From Alkalihalobacillus sp. BA299 (GTDB lineage Bacteria > Bacillota > Bacilli > Bacillales > Bacillaceae_F): DNA of 64,000 nt. The DNA lies in NCBI RefSeq assembly GCF_017745675.1, contig NZ_JAFLJM010000016.1:1-64000 (forward strand). Direction: 5' to 3'. Below the pieces are notes generated by a model. It ran no database searches, was not told where the DNA came from, and saw nothing but the letters and a program-made list of their open reading frames with translations. Both the position numbers and the translations under genes were made by a program. Positions 17,306-25,690 of this stretch are shown piece after piece; the stretch's first letter is position 1, and each line of letters starts with the position of its first letter.

Positions 17306-17818
17306 CTATAAAATAAATTTGCTTAACCCTAATATGATAAAAATGAAGCCTGGTAAAACCTCAAGATAGCGAAGGACAAAGGAGTTTTTGATCGTATATC
17401 CTTGGATAACACCAAAGATGACCGCAATAAATAAAAACACACCTACAAAAAAGGCAAAACTATAGGAACGTCCAGCTAAACCTGCTTGTACCCCATAAGC
17501 TAAACTATCAATATTTATAATGATCGCTAACCGAATTAAAAACGAAGGTTTATAAAGTGGTGGATCACTCATTAATTGATAAGCTCCGATAGCAATTAAG
17601 ACAATACCGGAAAAACTTTTAATTATATCAGTCGGTATGAATTCACCGAATAAGTGTCCGAAAAAAAGTGCAACAAGCATGACAATTGATGTAAAGACTG
17701 AAAGGACTGTTAATGTAGATAGTTCAATTCGGATTTTTTTTAATCCAAAAATAAACCCGATTATAAAACCGTCAATACTTAGTAAAAATAGTGAAAAAAT
17801 AAATGCTATTGGCTCCAC
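17306..17818 (-). CDS. YtaF/MntP-like membrane protein
   Basis: A 170-residue protein with about six membrane helices arranged as two repeats. The pair of conserved aspartates appears as LLSIDGFIIGF in helix 1 and NIDSLAYGVQAG in helix 4, the hallmark of the MntP/YtaF family. MntP exports manganese; the paralogue YtaF is linked to sporulation. Length is slightly short of YtaF. The start is GTG at 17818 behind GAGGAGG. It is monocistronic and convergent with the hydrolase gene. I cannot decide between the two subfamilies. Confidence 0.75.
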   Translation of the reverse strand: MEPIAFIFSLFLLSIDGFIIGFIFGLKKIRIELSTLTVLSVFTSIVMLVALFFGHLFGEFIPTDIIKSFSGIVLIAIGAYQLMSDPPLYKPSFLIRLAIIINIDSLAYGVQAGLAGRSYSFAFFVGVFLFIAVIFGVIQGYTIKNSFVLRYLEVLPGFIFIILGLSKFIL

Positions 17819-17949
17819 TGTAACTCCTCCTCTTAATTATCATATTTATAAAAGGAGAAGTTATTATCTCTATTTTTAAAACTTATAGAAAATAGTAGAA
17901 TGTGCCGTTCATATAGGAAGTATTAGTCATCTAATCTATATCGTTGGTT

Positions 17950-19335
17950 TCACTTTATCCCGTGTAACGCTTTTTCTTCCTTCTCTGTATGGTTTACGAA
18001 TGACATCTGTTGCCATTTTCGACCACGCCAACGCCAAAGCATTAAGAGACCTCGAAGCCACTCATCAAGTATAAAAGCAATCCAAATACCGATTAATCCC
18101 ATACCAAAGTAGATTCCTATTGTATAAGAGACGGTGACTGCAACACCCCACATTGAGAGAATTCCCATATAAACAGGAAATTTGACATCCCCTGCTGCAC
18201 GTAAGGAATTAATGACTACAAGGTTAAATGCTCGACCTGGTTCCAAAATAATCGTTAATAATAATAGCAAACTGCCAACTTTAATTATGTCTTCATTCGA
18301 TGTAAAAATAGAAAAAATTAAATCACTCAAAAGGTAAAAGATGATCGCCATTCCTGTTGAAACTGATAGTGCGATTTTTAAACTCCTTATACAACGTAAG
18401 TAGGCCACTTCCATTTTGTTAGCGCCTACTTGATGACCAACTAATATTTGCGTCCCTTGGCCGATCGCAACAGAAAAAAGTAAAATAAACATCATAATAT
18501 TTTGCGTATAAACTTTTGTTGTAATCGCTTCAGTCCCAATCATTGCAATAAAATAAACAATGACAACTTGAGAAGTATTATAGGCAAGATGCTCCCCAGC
18601 AGAAGGGATCCCGATTTTAAGTAATGCCTTAATCTCATATTTTGGAAAAGAACGTAAAAAAGTAAATGGTAAAATTCCGTTAACTCTCTTATATAGTAGG
18701 AATAGTAACACAATCACTCCGATTGTACGACTGACTACCGTAACATAGGCAACCCCAGTTACACCAAGCTCAGGAAAGCTAAATGCTCCGAAAATAAATA
18801 AGTAGTTTCCGATTATATTAAAGATGTTCATTCCGATCGTGACATACATCGCATCCTTCGTAAATCCATGACTACGAAGGATTGCACCTATCGTCATAAT
18901 TAAAGCCTGAATAAAGGAAAAACCACCAACAATTTGTAAATAAGTAACCCCATTATCCATAAGTTCAGGAGGTAAATTCATCATGCGTAGCAAAGTTTCA
19001 CTAAAAAAGACTAGGATCAAACTTAATATTAGACCAAAAATAACATTTGCGAAAAGTGATACCACTGCGAACCGGTTGGCGTTCTCATCTTCTCCAGCGC
19101 CTAAGTGCTGAGCAACAAGAATACTAGTACCGGTAGCGATAAATCCAAACATGACGATAATGACAGCTAAAAGTTGATTTGAAACCCCAACAGCAGCTAC
19201 GGCAACATCAGAATATTGACTTAGCATTAATGTATCAGCATTCCCCATAATCATATGAAGCATGATTTCGATAAAAATAGGCCATGTAATAGCAAATAAG
19301 GTTAATTTTCGTTTTTCGTGTTTATCGGTTTGGAT
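17950..19335 (-). CDS. MATE-family efflux transporter, apparent AUC start
   Basis: A MATE-family cation-coupled exporter with twelve membrane helices. The first ATG (19263) would remove a stretch that is in frame and typical of the family N terminus (KRKLTLFAITWPIFIEI, reading into the ATG). This stretch continues upstream to an ATC at 19335 that sits directly behind AAAGGGGGGAG, with no ATG, GTG or TTG in frame between that site and 19263. The upstream limit is fixed by the terminator of the amylase gene (19360-19386). I therefore extend the gene to the ATC codons at 19335 or 19338, giving about 461 residues, the normal MATE length. A base error near 19335 would be an alternative. The drug or metabolite exported is unknown. 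Confidence 0.75.
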   Translation of the reverse strand: MQTDKHEKRKLTLFAITWPIFIEIMLHMIMGNADTLMLSQYSDVAVAAVGVSNQLLAVIIVMFGFIATGTSILVAQHLGAGEDENANRFAVVSLFANVIFGLILSLILVFFSETLLRMMNLPPELMDNGVTYLQIVGGFSFIQALIMTIGAILRSHGFTKDAMYVTIGMNIFNIIGNYLFIFGAFSFPELGVTGVAYVTVVSRTIGVIVLLFLLYKRVNGILPFTFLRSFPKYEIKALLKIGIPSAGEHLAYNTSQVVIVYFIAMIGTEAITTKVYTQNIMMFILLFSVAIGQGTQILVGHQVGANKMEVAYLRCIRSLKIALSVSTGMAIIFYLLSDLIFSIFTSNEDIIKVGSLLLLLTIILEPGRAFNLVVINSLRAAGDVKFPVYMGILSMWGVAVTVSYTIGIYFGMGLIGIWIAFILDEWLRGLLMLWRWRGRKWQQMSFVNHTEKEEKALHGIK

Positions 19336-19359
19336 GATACTCCCCCCTTTCTGATTACT

Positions 19360-19386
19360 AAAAAGCCTCTATTCCGGAGGCTTTTT
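19360..19386 (-). terminator. terminator of the cyclomaltodextrinase-type gene
   Basis: AAAAGCCTC (19361-19369) pairs with GAGGCTTTT (19377-19385), with a T-run on the minus strand beyond. It lies between the amylase stop and the MATE ribosome site. Confidence 0.88.
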
Positions 19387-19396
19387 CTACGAATGG

Positions 19397-21151
19397 TTAT
19401 AGAATTACGATATAAAAACCGAATGATTCAATCTCTAGAGTAGCAGCTAATGTTTTCTCTTGTTGATCCCATAAATTAATACCGTGTTTCTGTTGATAAG
19501 CTTCTGGAACAGATATTTCTTTACTTTCATCATTATTATTAATAAGAATAAGTATTTCGTTTTCTTCGTCTTTTTTTCGATAAATAATAATGTTTTCTTC
19601 ATCAGATGCTTCGATAAAGTTAAAGCCTTTATTCGTTCGAAATAGGGGATGTTTCTTACGTAACGTAATGAGTTTTTGTGTAAATGTGAACATTTCCTCG
19701 TCTTGTAGTTCTTTATCCCAAAGCATACACTTTCGGCAACCTGGATCTTGTTCTCCTGTCATCCCTATTTCATCGCCATAGTAGATACAAGGGGTTCCAG
19801 CCATAGTAAATTGAACAAGCATCTGCAGCTTTACTTTATCTTTATTGTTTTCTGTTAATGTTAATATCCTCGGTGTATCATGACTTCCGAGTAAATTGAA
19901 TTGTACATCGTTTACTGTTTCTGGATAAAGATTACTTACAGAGGTGACGGCATTAGCAAACTCAGTTGTGCTTATATTTTCTTTTGCAAAATACTCGGTA
20001 ATCGCAGTAGTCATCGGGTAATTCATTACTGCATCAAATTGATCTCCTTGTAGCCAAGGCATTGAATCATGCCAAATCTCACCTAATATGTAAGCATCGG
20101 ATTTGGCGGTCTTCACAGTCTTTCGAAACTCTCGCCAAAAAGCATGATCCACTTCATTGGCCACATCTAAACGCCATCCATCGATATCAAATTCTTCAAT
20201 CCAATAACGAGCAACATCTAGTAAATAGGCTTTTACATCGTCATTTTCCGTATTTAATTTCGGCATTGAAGGTACATAGGCAAATGTATCATAGTTAGCT
20301 GGTTCTTCTGGTTTTACTGGGAACCCATGTAGATGAAACCAATGTCTATATTGAGAGGATTCACCTTTTTCTAAAACGTCCTGAAATGGTTGAAAATAAA
20401 AACCGCTATGATTAAACACAGCATCTAACATGACCCGAATACCTTTCTGGTGACATTTTTGTACGAGTCTTTTAAAAGTTACTTTATCACCAAATTGTGG
20501 ATCAATTTCCATATAGTCAATTGTATCGTATTTATGGTTGGAATACGCTTTAAAAATCGGAGTGAAATATAAGCCTGTAATGCCGAGCTTTTCTAAATAA
20601 TCTAGATGATCAATGACACCTTGAAAATCTCCCCCAAAGAAGTTTTTAGGAGTAGGGTCGGCACTTCCCCATGGGAGTGTACCTTTCGGATTAATAGAAG
20701 GGTCTCCATTCGCAAAGCGCTCAGGGAAAATTTGATACCAAACGGTTTCGTTTACCCAAGCCGGAGGAGAAAAAACATCGATCTTATTTAAAAATGGAAA
20801 ACAAAAATAATAGCTAACTTCTTTTGGTTGTTCTGAATAGAAACCTTTTTCTGTGTAAAAGAGAGACTCCTCTTCATTTTCAAGCAAAAAACCATACCGT
20901 AATCGGCGATGCAAAGGAGAAATTCCAACGAGCCAATAATCATGCAAACCATCGCTGCCGTTATAGAGCATTTCTTTTTTATATGAAACCCAACATTTTT
21001 GTTCATGATTGAAGTCATAAGGGTCACCGTATATGAGGTGAATCTTACTAACATCTTTTGTCTTCGTTTTAATTCGGATATGAAGGGTTCTTTCATCTAA
21101 AGCATATGCAAATTCATTTTTCGGTCGGTGATAAATGGCAGCTTTTAACAT
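19397..21151 (-). CDS. GH13 cyclomaltodextrinase / neopullulanase / maltogenic amylase
   Basis: A 584-residue glycoside hydrolase of family 13, subfamily with an N-terminal CBM34 domain (residues 1-120). The catalytic regions are complete: DAVFNH (243-248), GWRLDV with nucleophile D329, GEIW with acid E358, and HDTPR with D425. Region V reads MPKLN (296-300), the signature of cyclomaltodextrinases and neopullulanases rather than alpha-amylases. There is no signal peptide, so it acts in the cytoplasm on imported maltodextrins. The start ATG 21151 follows AGGAG. It is divergent from the mdxEFG importer across a 634-base control region with LacI-type operators. It corresponds in role to YvdF of B. 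subtilis. Confidence 0.93.
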   Translation of the reverse strand: MLKAAIYHRPKNEFAYALDERTLHIRIKTKTKDVSKIHLIYGDPYDFNHEQKCWVSYKKEMLYNGSDGLHDYWLVGISPLHRRLRYGFLLENEEESLFYTEKGFYSEQPKEVSYYFCFPFLNKIDVFSPPAWVNETVWYQIFPERFANGDPSINPKGTLPWGSADPTPKNFFGGDFQGVIDHLDYLEKLGITGLYFTPIFKAYSNHKYDTIDYMEIDPQFGDKVTFKRLVQKCHQKGIRVMLDAVFNHSGFYFQPFQDVLEKGESSQYRHWFHLHGFPVKPEEPANYDTFAYVPSMPKLNTENDDVKAYLLDVARYWIEEFDIDGWRLDVANEVDHAFWREFRKTVKTAKSDAYILGEIWHDSMPWLQGDQFDAVMNYPMTTAITEYFAKENISTTEFANAVTSVSNLYPETVNDVQFNLLGSHDTPRILTLTENNKDKVKLQMLVQFTMAGTPCIYYGDEIGMTGEQDPGCRKCMLWDKELQDEEMFTFTQKLITLRKKHPLFRTNKGFNFIEASDEENIIIYRKKDEENEILILINNNDESKEISVPEAYQQKHGINLWDQQEKTLAATLEIESFGFYIVIL

Positions 21152-21252
21152 ATGTACACACTCCTGATATAAAAGTATTTGAACAAAAAGGCTAGATCAT
21201 AATAAACATATCTTTGTCATCTTCTCAACAACTTACTAACAACTTTAAAAAT

Positions 21253-21267
21253 TGTCAAGCGTTTGCG
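21253..21267 (-). promoter_or_regulatory. MalR-type operator overlapping a -35 box for the amylase gene
   Basis: On the minus strand CGCAAACGCTTG (21267-21256) overlaps TTGACA (21258-21253). The -10 candidate TAAGTT, 17 bases on, is weak. The operator resembles the other GCAAACGnTTGC sites in this locus, so repressor binding would block polymerase. Confidence 0.6.
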
Positions 21268-21425
21268 CAATAGTTGAAAAACTATTGTTTCTTTATTTTT
21301 TAAAAGAGGAGCATTTCCTATAATAAGTTTACGTGATTTTCTTGAAAATCAGGCAATTGCGCACATGGAATTTAAGGGGAACATGAGAATATTACTTTGG
21401 AATGAAATAAATTTTAAAAAAGGTA

Positions 21426-21454
21426 TTGTCAGTAAGAAAATTCGATTGTATAAT
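21426..21454 (+). promoter_or_regulatory. sigma-A promoter of the mdxEFG operon
   Basis: TTGTCA (21426-21431), 17 bases, TATAAT (21449-21454). Two LacI-type operators lie immediately downstream. The leader to mdxE is about 320 bases; apart from these operators I see nothing definite in it. Confidence 0.75.
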
Positions 21455-21467
21455 AAGTGCAATAAGG

Positions 21468-21481
21468 TGCAAACGTTTTCA
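21468..21481 (+). promoter_or_regulatory. MalR/LacI-type operator downstream of the mdx promoter
   Basis: TGCAAACGTTTTCA, a near-palindrome matching the LacI/CcpA-family core AAACGTTT, placed at about +8 to +21 where it would act as a roadblock or block initiation. Confidence 0.65.
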
Positions 21482-21520
21482 CAGAGGTAGAGAACGGAGG
21501 CATTTTTAAAAAACCAAAGA

Positions 21521-21534
21521 TGCAAACGGTTGCT
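21521..21534 (+). promoter_or_regulatory. second downstream MalR/LacI-type operator
   Basis: TGCAAACGGTTGCT; its core GCAAACGGTTGC agrees with the GCAAACGnTTGC pattern shared by five sites in the locus. It lies 40 bases after the preceding operator. Confidence 0.65.
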
Positions 21535-21785
21535 CAATTTGAGGTTAGGTTCTTATATTTCTTTAGTAGATGGATAGACTGATAGGAGTTTTACAGAATA
21601 GAAAGTTCTATTGAATAGGAAAATAACGATATCTAGCCTAAATCAAGAGAGTGTTTTTGTAGTTAGTGAAACTGGACAAGCTAAATGATCTTCATTTTTT
21701 CTAGGAGGTGTATGGTCCTAATTCATTTAAGGTAAAACGTATTTTATTTTTTAACTAAAATTTATTTATAAAAGGGGAATCAGTT

Positions 21786-23087
21786 ATGTTTAAAAAATCA
21801 AAAATTGTCACAGCGACTTTATTATTGTCAGCATCAATGCTACTAACAGCATGCGGTGGAGCAGAAGAAGAGGAAGTGCAAGAGAACGCTGGAGTTGGTG
21901 AAGAGACAGGAGAAGCACCAGAAGATTTTGAAGTTGTTCCTGAGGATGGAGCAGAACTACTATTATGGAGTGATGGTGATGAGCAGCTGGAGTGGGCACA
22001 ATTGATGGCTGAGAAATTCGAGGCTGAATATGGTGTTCCTGTTCAAGTTGAGGAAGTTAGTCAAGAGGATGCACCAGAACGTTTAGCTACAGATGGTCCT
22101 CAAGGGTTAGCTGCTGACGTCTTTGCGTCAACTCATGACCGTATTGGTCGAGCAATCTCAGCAGGGTTAGTAATTGAAAACTTCTGGCCAGATGAATATG
22201 AAGAAGAATTTATGGAAGCGGCAATTACTGCAACTTCATTTGAGGGAGAACTATTCGGATATCCATCTGGTATCGAAACGTATGCACTTTATTACAACAC
22301 AGATCTAGTTGAAAAAGCTCCTGAAACTTTAGATGAACTATTTGAAGTTGCTAAAGACTTAACTGATGGTAAGCGTTATGGATTTATGATGGAACCAGGG
22401 AACTTATACTTCTTATATGGTTTCCTTGGCGGTTACGGTGGGTATGTATTTGGTGATAACGGTACAAACCCAGAAGATATTGGCTTAAACAATGAAGGTG
22501 CGGTTGAAGGTACGAAAGCTATTTTACATCCGCTTCGTCATGAAATTCTTTCCTCTATGGCTGTTGAAGATATTACTTATGATGTTAGAACTTCTCTTTT
22601 TGAAAGTGGAGACCTAGCATTTGATATTAACGGTCCGTGGGCAGTACGAGGGTATGAAGATGCCGGAGTAAATTTCAATGTTGTACGACTACCGTTACTA
22701 GGTAATGGAGAAAATCCAACAAGTTTTTCTGGTACTCGTGGTTTCTATGTAAATGCATATACAGAGTTCCCAGATGCAGCATCATTATTAGCTAAATTTA
22801 TTACGAATGAGGAAAACTTACTAACAGCTTATGAAATCACTGGTGCGCTACCTCCACGTTTAGCGTTAACAGAGCATGAAGATATACAAAGTAATCCGAT
22901 TTCGGTTGGTTTCTTAGAGCAGGCTACACATGCTGTTCCTATGCCAAATATTCCAGAAATGCCTCTAGTATGGGATCCGATGGGTGCGGCATTTACAGAA
23001 ATTTGGAATCAAGATGTAGATGTACAAGAAGCTCTAGATCGTGCTGTAAAAACAATAGAAAATGCTATTAGAGAGCAGCAACAATAA
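21786..23087 (+). CDS. mdxE: maltodextrin ABC transporter substrate-binding lipoprotein
   Basis: A 433-residue MalE-type solute-binding protein. The signal peptide ends in LLTACGG, a lipobox, so it is a lipoprotein; an acidic linker rich in E and G follows. The mature fold has typical extracellular solute-binding family 1 features (LLLWSDGDEQLEWAQLMAEKF; later GDLAFDINGPWAV). It binds maltose and maltodextrins for the permeases encoded next. The ribosome site is AAAAGGGG. A stem-loop after the gene would favour excess binding protein. The symbol follows B. subtilis usage for a locus with the same gene order. Confidence 0.9.
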   Translation: MFKKSKIVTATLLLSASMLLTACGGAEEEEVQENAGVGEETGEAPEDFEVVPEDGAELLLWSDGDEQLEWAQLMAEKFEAEYGVPVQVEEVSQEDAPERLATDGPQGLAADVFASTHDRIGRAISAGLVIENFWPDEYEEEFMEAAITATSFEGELFGYPSGIETYALYYNTDLVEKAPETLDELFEVAKDLTDGKRYGFMMEPGNLYFLYGFLGGYGGYVFGDNGTNPEDIGLNNEGAVEGTKAILHPLRHEILSSMAVEDITYDVRTSLFESGDLAFDINGPWAVRGYEDAGVNFNVVRLPLLGNGENPTSFSGTRGFYVNAYTEFPDAASLLAKFITNEENLLTAYEITGALPPRLALTEHEDIQSNPISVGFLEQATHAVPMPNIPEMPLVWDPMGAAFTEIWNQDVDVQEALDRAVKTIENAIREQQQ

Positions 23088-23163
23088 TTTACAAAAAAGT
23101 AGTTGATCACTTATTTCTTTGAGATATGTGCTCTAATTAACATTTTAAAGGTATAACCTAATC

Positions 23164-23210
23164 AGTCAGTGAGTGTGGTTAAAGGTATCCCCCTAACCGA
23201 TTCACTGGCT
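23164..23210 (+). terminator. stem-loop between mdxE and mdxF
   Basis: AGTCAGTGA (23164-23172) pairs with TCACTGGCT (23202-23210) with one G-T pair, and GGTTA pairs with TAACC inside. No U-run follows, so it is more likely an mRNA-stabilising or partially terminating structure. Confidence 0.6.
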
Positions 23211-23273
23211 ATCCATTTTATAAGCTAAAGTATTTTGAGATTTTATTTTTTCCAGTTAAAGGGGGAATAATCC

Positions 23274-24605
23274 ATGATAAAAAAATTAGAAGCAAAAAGG
23301 TCACATAAAGACAAAAGTTATAGCAAAAATGCAGCTTTGCTATCTGTTCTCTTTATGGGACTTGGTCAAATGTATAACAAACAATATTGGAAGGGGATCG
23401 CCTGGGCTTTATTTGAAATATTGGTCTTGATATTCTATTTAAAACCGATAATGAGTGGTTTAAACGGTTTAATTACACTAGGAGAAACTCCTCAAGTTAG
23501 GCAAAGAGGAAGAATTGTTGAGCAGGGTGATCATTCTATATTGTTAATGGCTGAAGGTCTTATGATGGTTATCGTTCTTTTAGCTGTTTTAGTACTTTAT
23601 TATTTAAGTGTTCGAGATGCTTATCTTGTTGGGAAGTTACGTGCACAAGGGCAAAGGGTGTTGAGTTTTAAAGAAACAATGCGTAATGTCTGGGACAATG
23701 GCTATGCGTATATTTTGATCACACCAACCGCTATTTGTATGGTTTTGTTAACCGTTTTCCCACTTGTTTTTACAGCATTAATAGCATTTACAAACTTTTC
23801 TTCACCGAACTATTTGCCACCAAGATCATTAGTTGACTGGGTTGGAATTGAACAGTTTTTACGATTGTTCACGATGGAATCGTGGAGAGGAACCTTCCTT
23901 GGTGTTTTTGCTTGGACGATTATTTGGGCGATTTTATCGACACTGTTAGTTGTGTTTGCTGGGCTTTTTGTAGCAGTCGTGCTATCGCAAAAAGTCGTAA
24001 AGTATAGAAAGTTCTGGAGAAATATTTTCATTATTCCTTGGGCTGTACCTGGATTTGTTAGTATTCTTATTTTTAGAAATATGTACAATGGCCAGTTTGG
24101 TGTTATTAATGAAATGTTACAAACCGTTGGAATCAATCCAATTCCTTGGCTTTCAGATCCAATGTGGGCAAAATTAGCAGTCTTATTGACGAATCTTTGG
24201 TTAGGTTTTCCGTTTTGGATGGCTCTTTTTACTGCTGTTCTAACAACAATAAGTAAAGATTTATATGAGGCAGCTGAAATCGATGGAGCGACAATTGTGC
24301 AACAGTTTCGTAAAATTACATTCCCGATCGTTATGGTCGCTGCGGTTCCGTTAATGGTCTTTACCTTTGCGTTTAACTTCAACCAGTTAACGTTTATTTA
24401 TTTAATGACAGAGGGTGGACCAACGAACGCTAATTACAACTATGCAGGGCATACCGATATCCTATTATCGTGGATATTTAAAATGACATTAGATAACGGT
24501 CAATATGCGATTGCATCAGCTGTTGCCTTATTAGTGTTCCTGATCATTGCTGGATTTGCGTATTTCAATTTACGAAATACAAAAGCCTTGAAAGGGGAGG
24601 GATAA
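23274..24605 (+). CDS. mdxF: maltodextrin ABC transporter permease, MalF type
   Basis: A 443-residue membrane permease. The N-terminal 120 residues hold extra hydrophobic segments as in MalF-type subunits, and the core BPD_transp_1 domain spans about 200-440. The ATPase-coupling EAA loop is clear: EAAEIDGATIVQQFRKITFP. It pairs with MdxG. No ATPase gene is present in the locus; in B. subtilis the shared ATPase MsmX serves such importers, and the same is likely here. The start ATG follows AAAGGGGG. The mdxG gene starts five bases after its stop. Confidence 0.92.
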   Translation: MIKKLEAKRSHKDKSYSKNAALLSVLFMGLGQMYNKQYWKGIAWALFEILVLIFYLKPIMSGLNGLITLGETPQVRQRGRIVEQGDHSILLMAEGLMMVIVLLAVLVLYYLSVRDAYLVGKLRAQGQRVLSFKETMRNVWDNGYAYILITPTAICMVLLTVFPLVFTALIAFTNFSSPNYLPPRSLVDWVGIEQFLRLFTMESWRGTFLGVFAWTIIWAILSTLLVVFAGLFVAVVLSQKVVKYRKFWRNIFIIPWAVPGFVSILIFRNMYNGQFGVINEMLQTVGINPIPWLSDPMWAKLAVLLTNLWLGFPFWMALFTAVLTTISKDLYEAAEIDGATIVQQFRKITFPIVMVAAVPLMVFTFAFNFNQLTFIYLMTEGGPTNANYNYAGHTDILLSWIFKMTLDNGQYAIASAVALLVFLIIAGFAYFNLRNTKALKGEG

Positions 24606-24610
24606 TAAGA

Positions 24611-25456
24611 ATGTTTGGTCCAAAAGTTGGAAAAGCAATTAACAAGTTTATCGTTTATAGTATTTTAGTTACGTTAGTGATTTTTTGTTTATTCCCAGTT
24701 TATTTTATCTTTATTGGATCCGTTAACCCAGGTTCATCGCTACACACATCTCAAGTGTTTCCAAGCCCTGCCAATTGGAATTGGAATCACTACCGATCGT
24801 TATTTATAGAACATGATTATATCAATTGGTATAAAAATACGATGTTTATTGCGACAAGCAATATGATCATTTCTACCGTATTTGGAGTTTTGTCTGGTTA
24901 TGCTTTTTCAAAATTTAGATTTAAAGGGAAAAAGCAAGGTTTAATGGCGATTATTATTTTACAAATGTTCCCTACAATTATGGGGATGATTGCGATCTAT
25001 ACTTTATTAGGAACTTTCGGTCTTTTGGATACTCATCTTGGGTATATTTTAGTTTTAGCTGCAGGAAGTGTAGCCTTTAATACATGGATCGTGAAAGGGT
25101 TCTTTGATGGGATACCAAATAGTTTAATGGAAGCAGCTCGTATCGATGGAGCATCTAATACTAACATTTTCATTAAAGTAATGCTTCCGCTAGCTACGCC
25201 AATTATTGCGTTTGTTGCCTTTAATAGTTTTGTTGGTGCTAGTATGGACTTTATTATGGCAGAAGTTATCTTGCGTTCTAGTAGTAACTGGACATTAGCG
25301 CAAGGCTTGTTTACATTAGTTTCTGGCCAAGCGAATAATAACTTTACTGTTTTTGCAGCAGGTGCTGTTCTTATTTCAATCCCGCTTATGGTGTTGTTCT
25401 TTGTTTTCCAACGCTATATTGTAGAAGGTTTAACAGCAGGTGCTGAAAAAGGTTAA
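24611..25456 (+). CDS. mdxG: maltodextrin ABC transporter permease, MalG type
   Basis: A 281-residue permease with six membrane helices and the EAA coupling loop EAARIDGASNTNIFIKVMLP near residues 176-195. It forms a heterodimer with MdxF to pass maltodextrins. Its ribosome site GGGAGGG lies in the intergenic joint with mdxF, so the two are cotranscribed. A very small membrane-protein frame follows after 25 bases. Confidence 0.92.
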   Translation: MFGPKVGKAINKFIVYSILVTLVIFCLFPVYFIFIGSVNPGSSLHTSQVFPSPANWNWNHYRSLFIEHDYINWYKNTMFIATSNMIISTVFGVLSGYAFSKFRFKGKKQGLMAIIILQMFPTIMGMIAIYTLLGTFGLLDTHLGYILVLAAGSVAFNTWIVKGFFDGIPNSLMEAARIDGASNTNIFIKVMLPLATPIIAFVAFNSFVGASMDFIMAEVILRSSSNWTLAQGLFTLVSGQANNNFTVFAAGAVLISIPLMVLFFVFQRYIVEGLTAGAEKG

Positions 25457-25481
25457 TTTGTCATTAAGAAGGTGATTTCAA

Positions 25482-25583
25482 GTGCTTAAAGGTTTTAAAC
25501 TACTTTCTATTATTTTATTGGTACTCGCTGGTGGGCTTTTTTTATACTCTGTATTGTTAATGTGGATTGTGACAACCTCTTAA
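25482..25583 (+). CDS. 33-residue single-span membrane microprotein in the mdx operon
   Basis: A GTG-started frame of 33 residues with a proper ribosome site (AAGGTGA six bases upstream). It has a basic N terminus (MLKGFKLLS) followed by one long hydrophobic helix and a short TTS tail. Position, strand and spacing fit an operon member between mdxG and malR. A role as a small subunit or regulator of the transporter is speculation. I do not recognise a family. Confidence 0.6.
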   Translation: MLKGFKLLSIILLVLAGGLFLYSVLLMWIVTTS

Positions 25584-25635
25584 TGTGTTAAAAAGGAAAT
25601 TTTTCTCATTAGCTTTAGAGGAAAATGATTGTCTA

Positions 25636-25652
25636 AAGCGTTTCCAACAGCT
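25636..25652 (-). promoter_or_regulatory. cre-like site upstream of malR
   Basis: On the minus strand TTGGAAACGCTTTAGA resembles the CcpA cre consensus TGNAANCGNWNNCA except for the last two bases. It lies 40-55 bases upstream of malR and could bind CcpA or the repressor itself. Confidence 0.4.
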
Positions 25653-25690
25653 AAAATATAGATGAAATCACTATAGGGAGGTGGATACCG

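Noticed and set aside
21349..21537. 62-codon minus-strand frame in the amylase/mdx control region
   Set aside because: It covers the mdx promoter and operators, and its product is of random composition.
23810..24382. 190-codon minus-strand frame inside mdxF
   Set aside because: mdxF on the other strand is clearly a MalF-type permease; the frame has no ribosome site.
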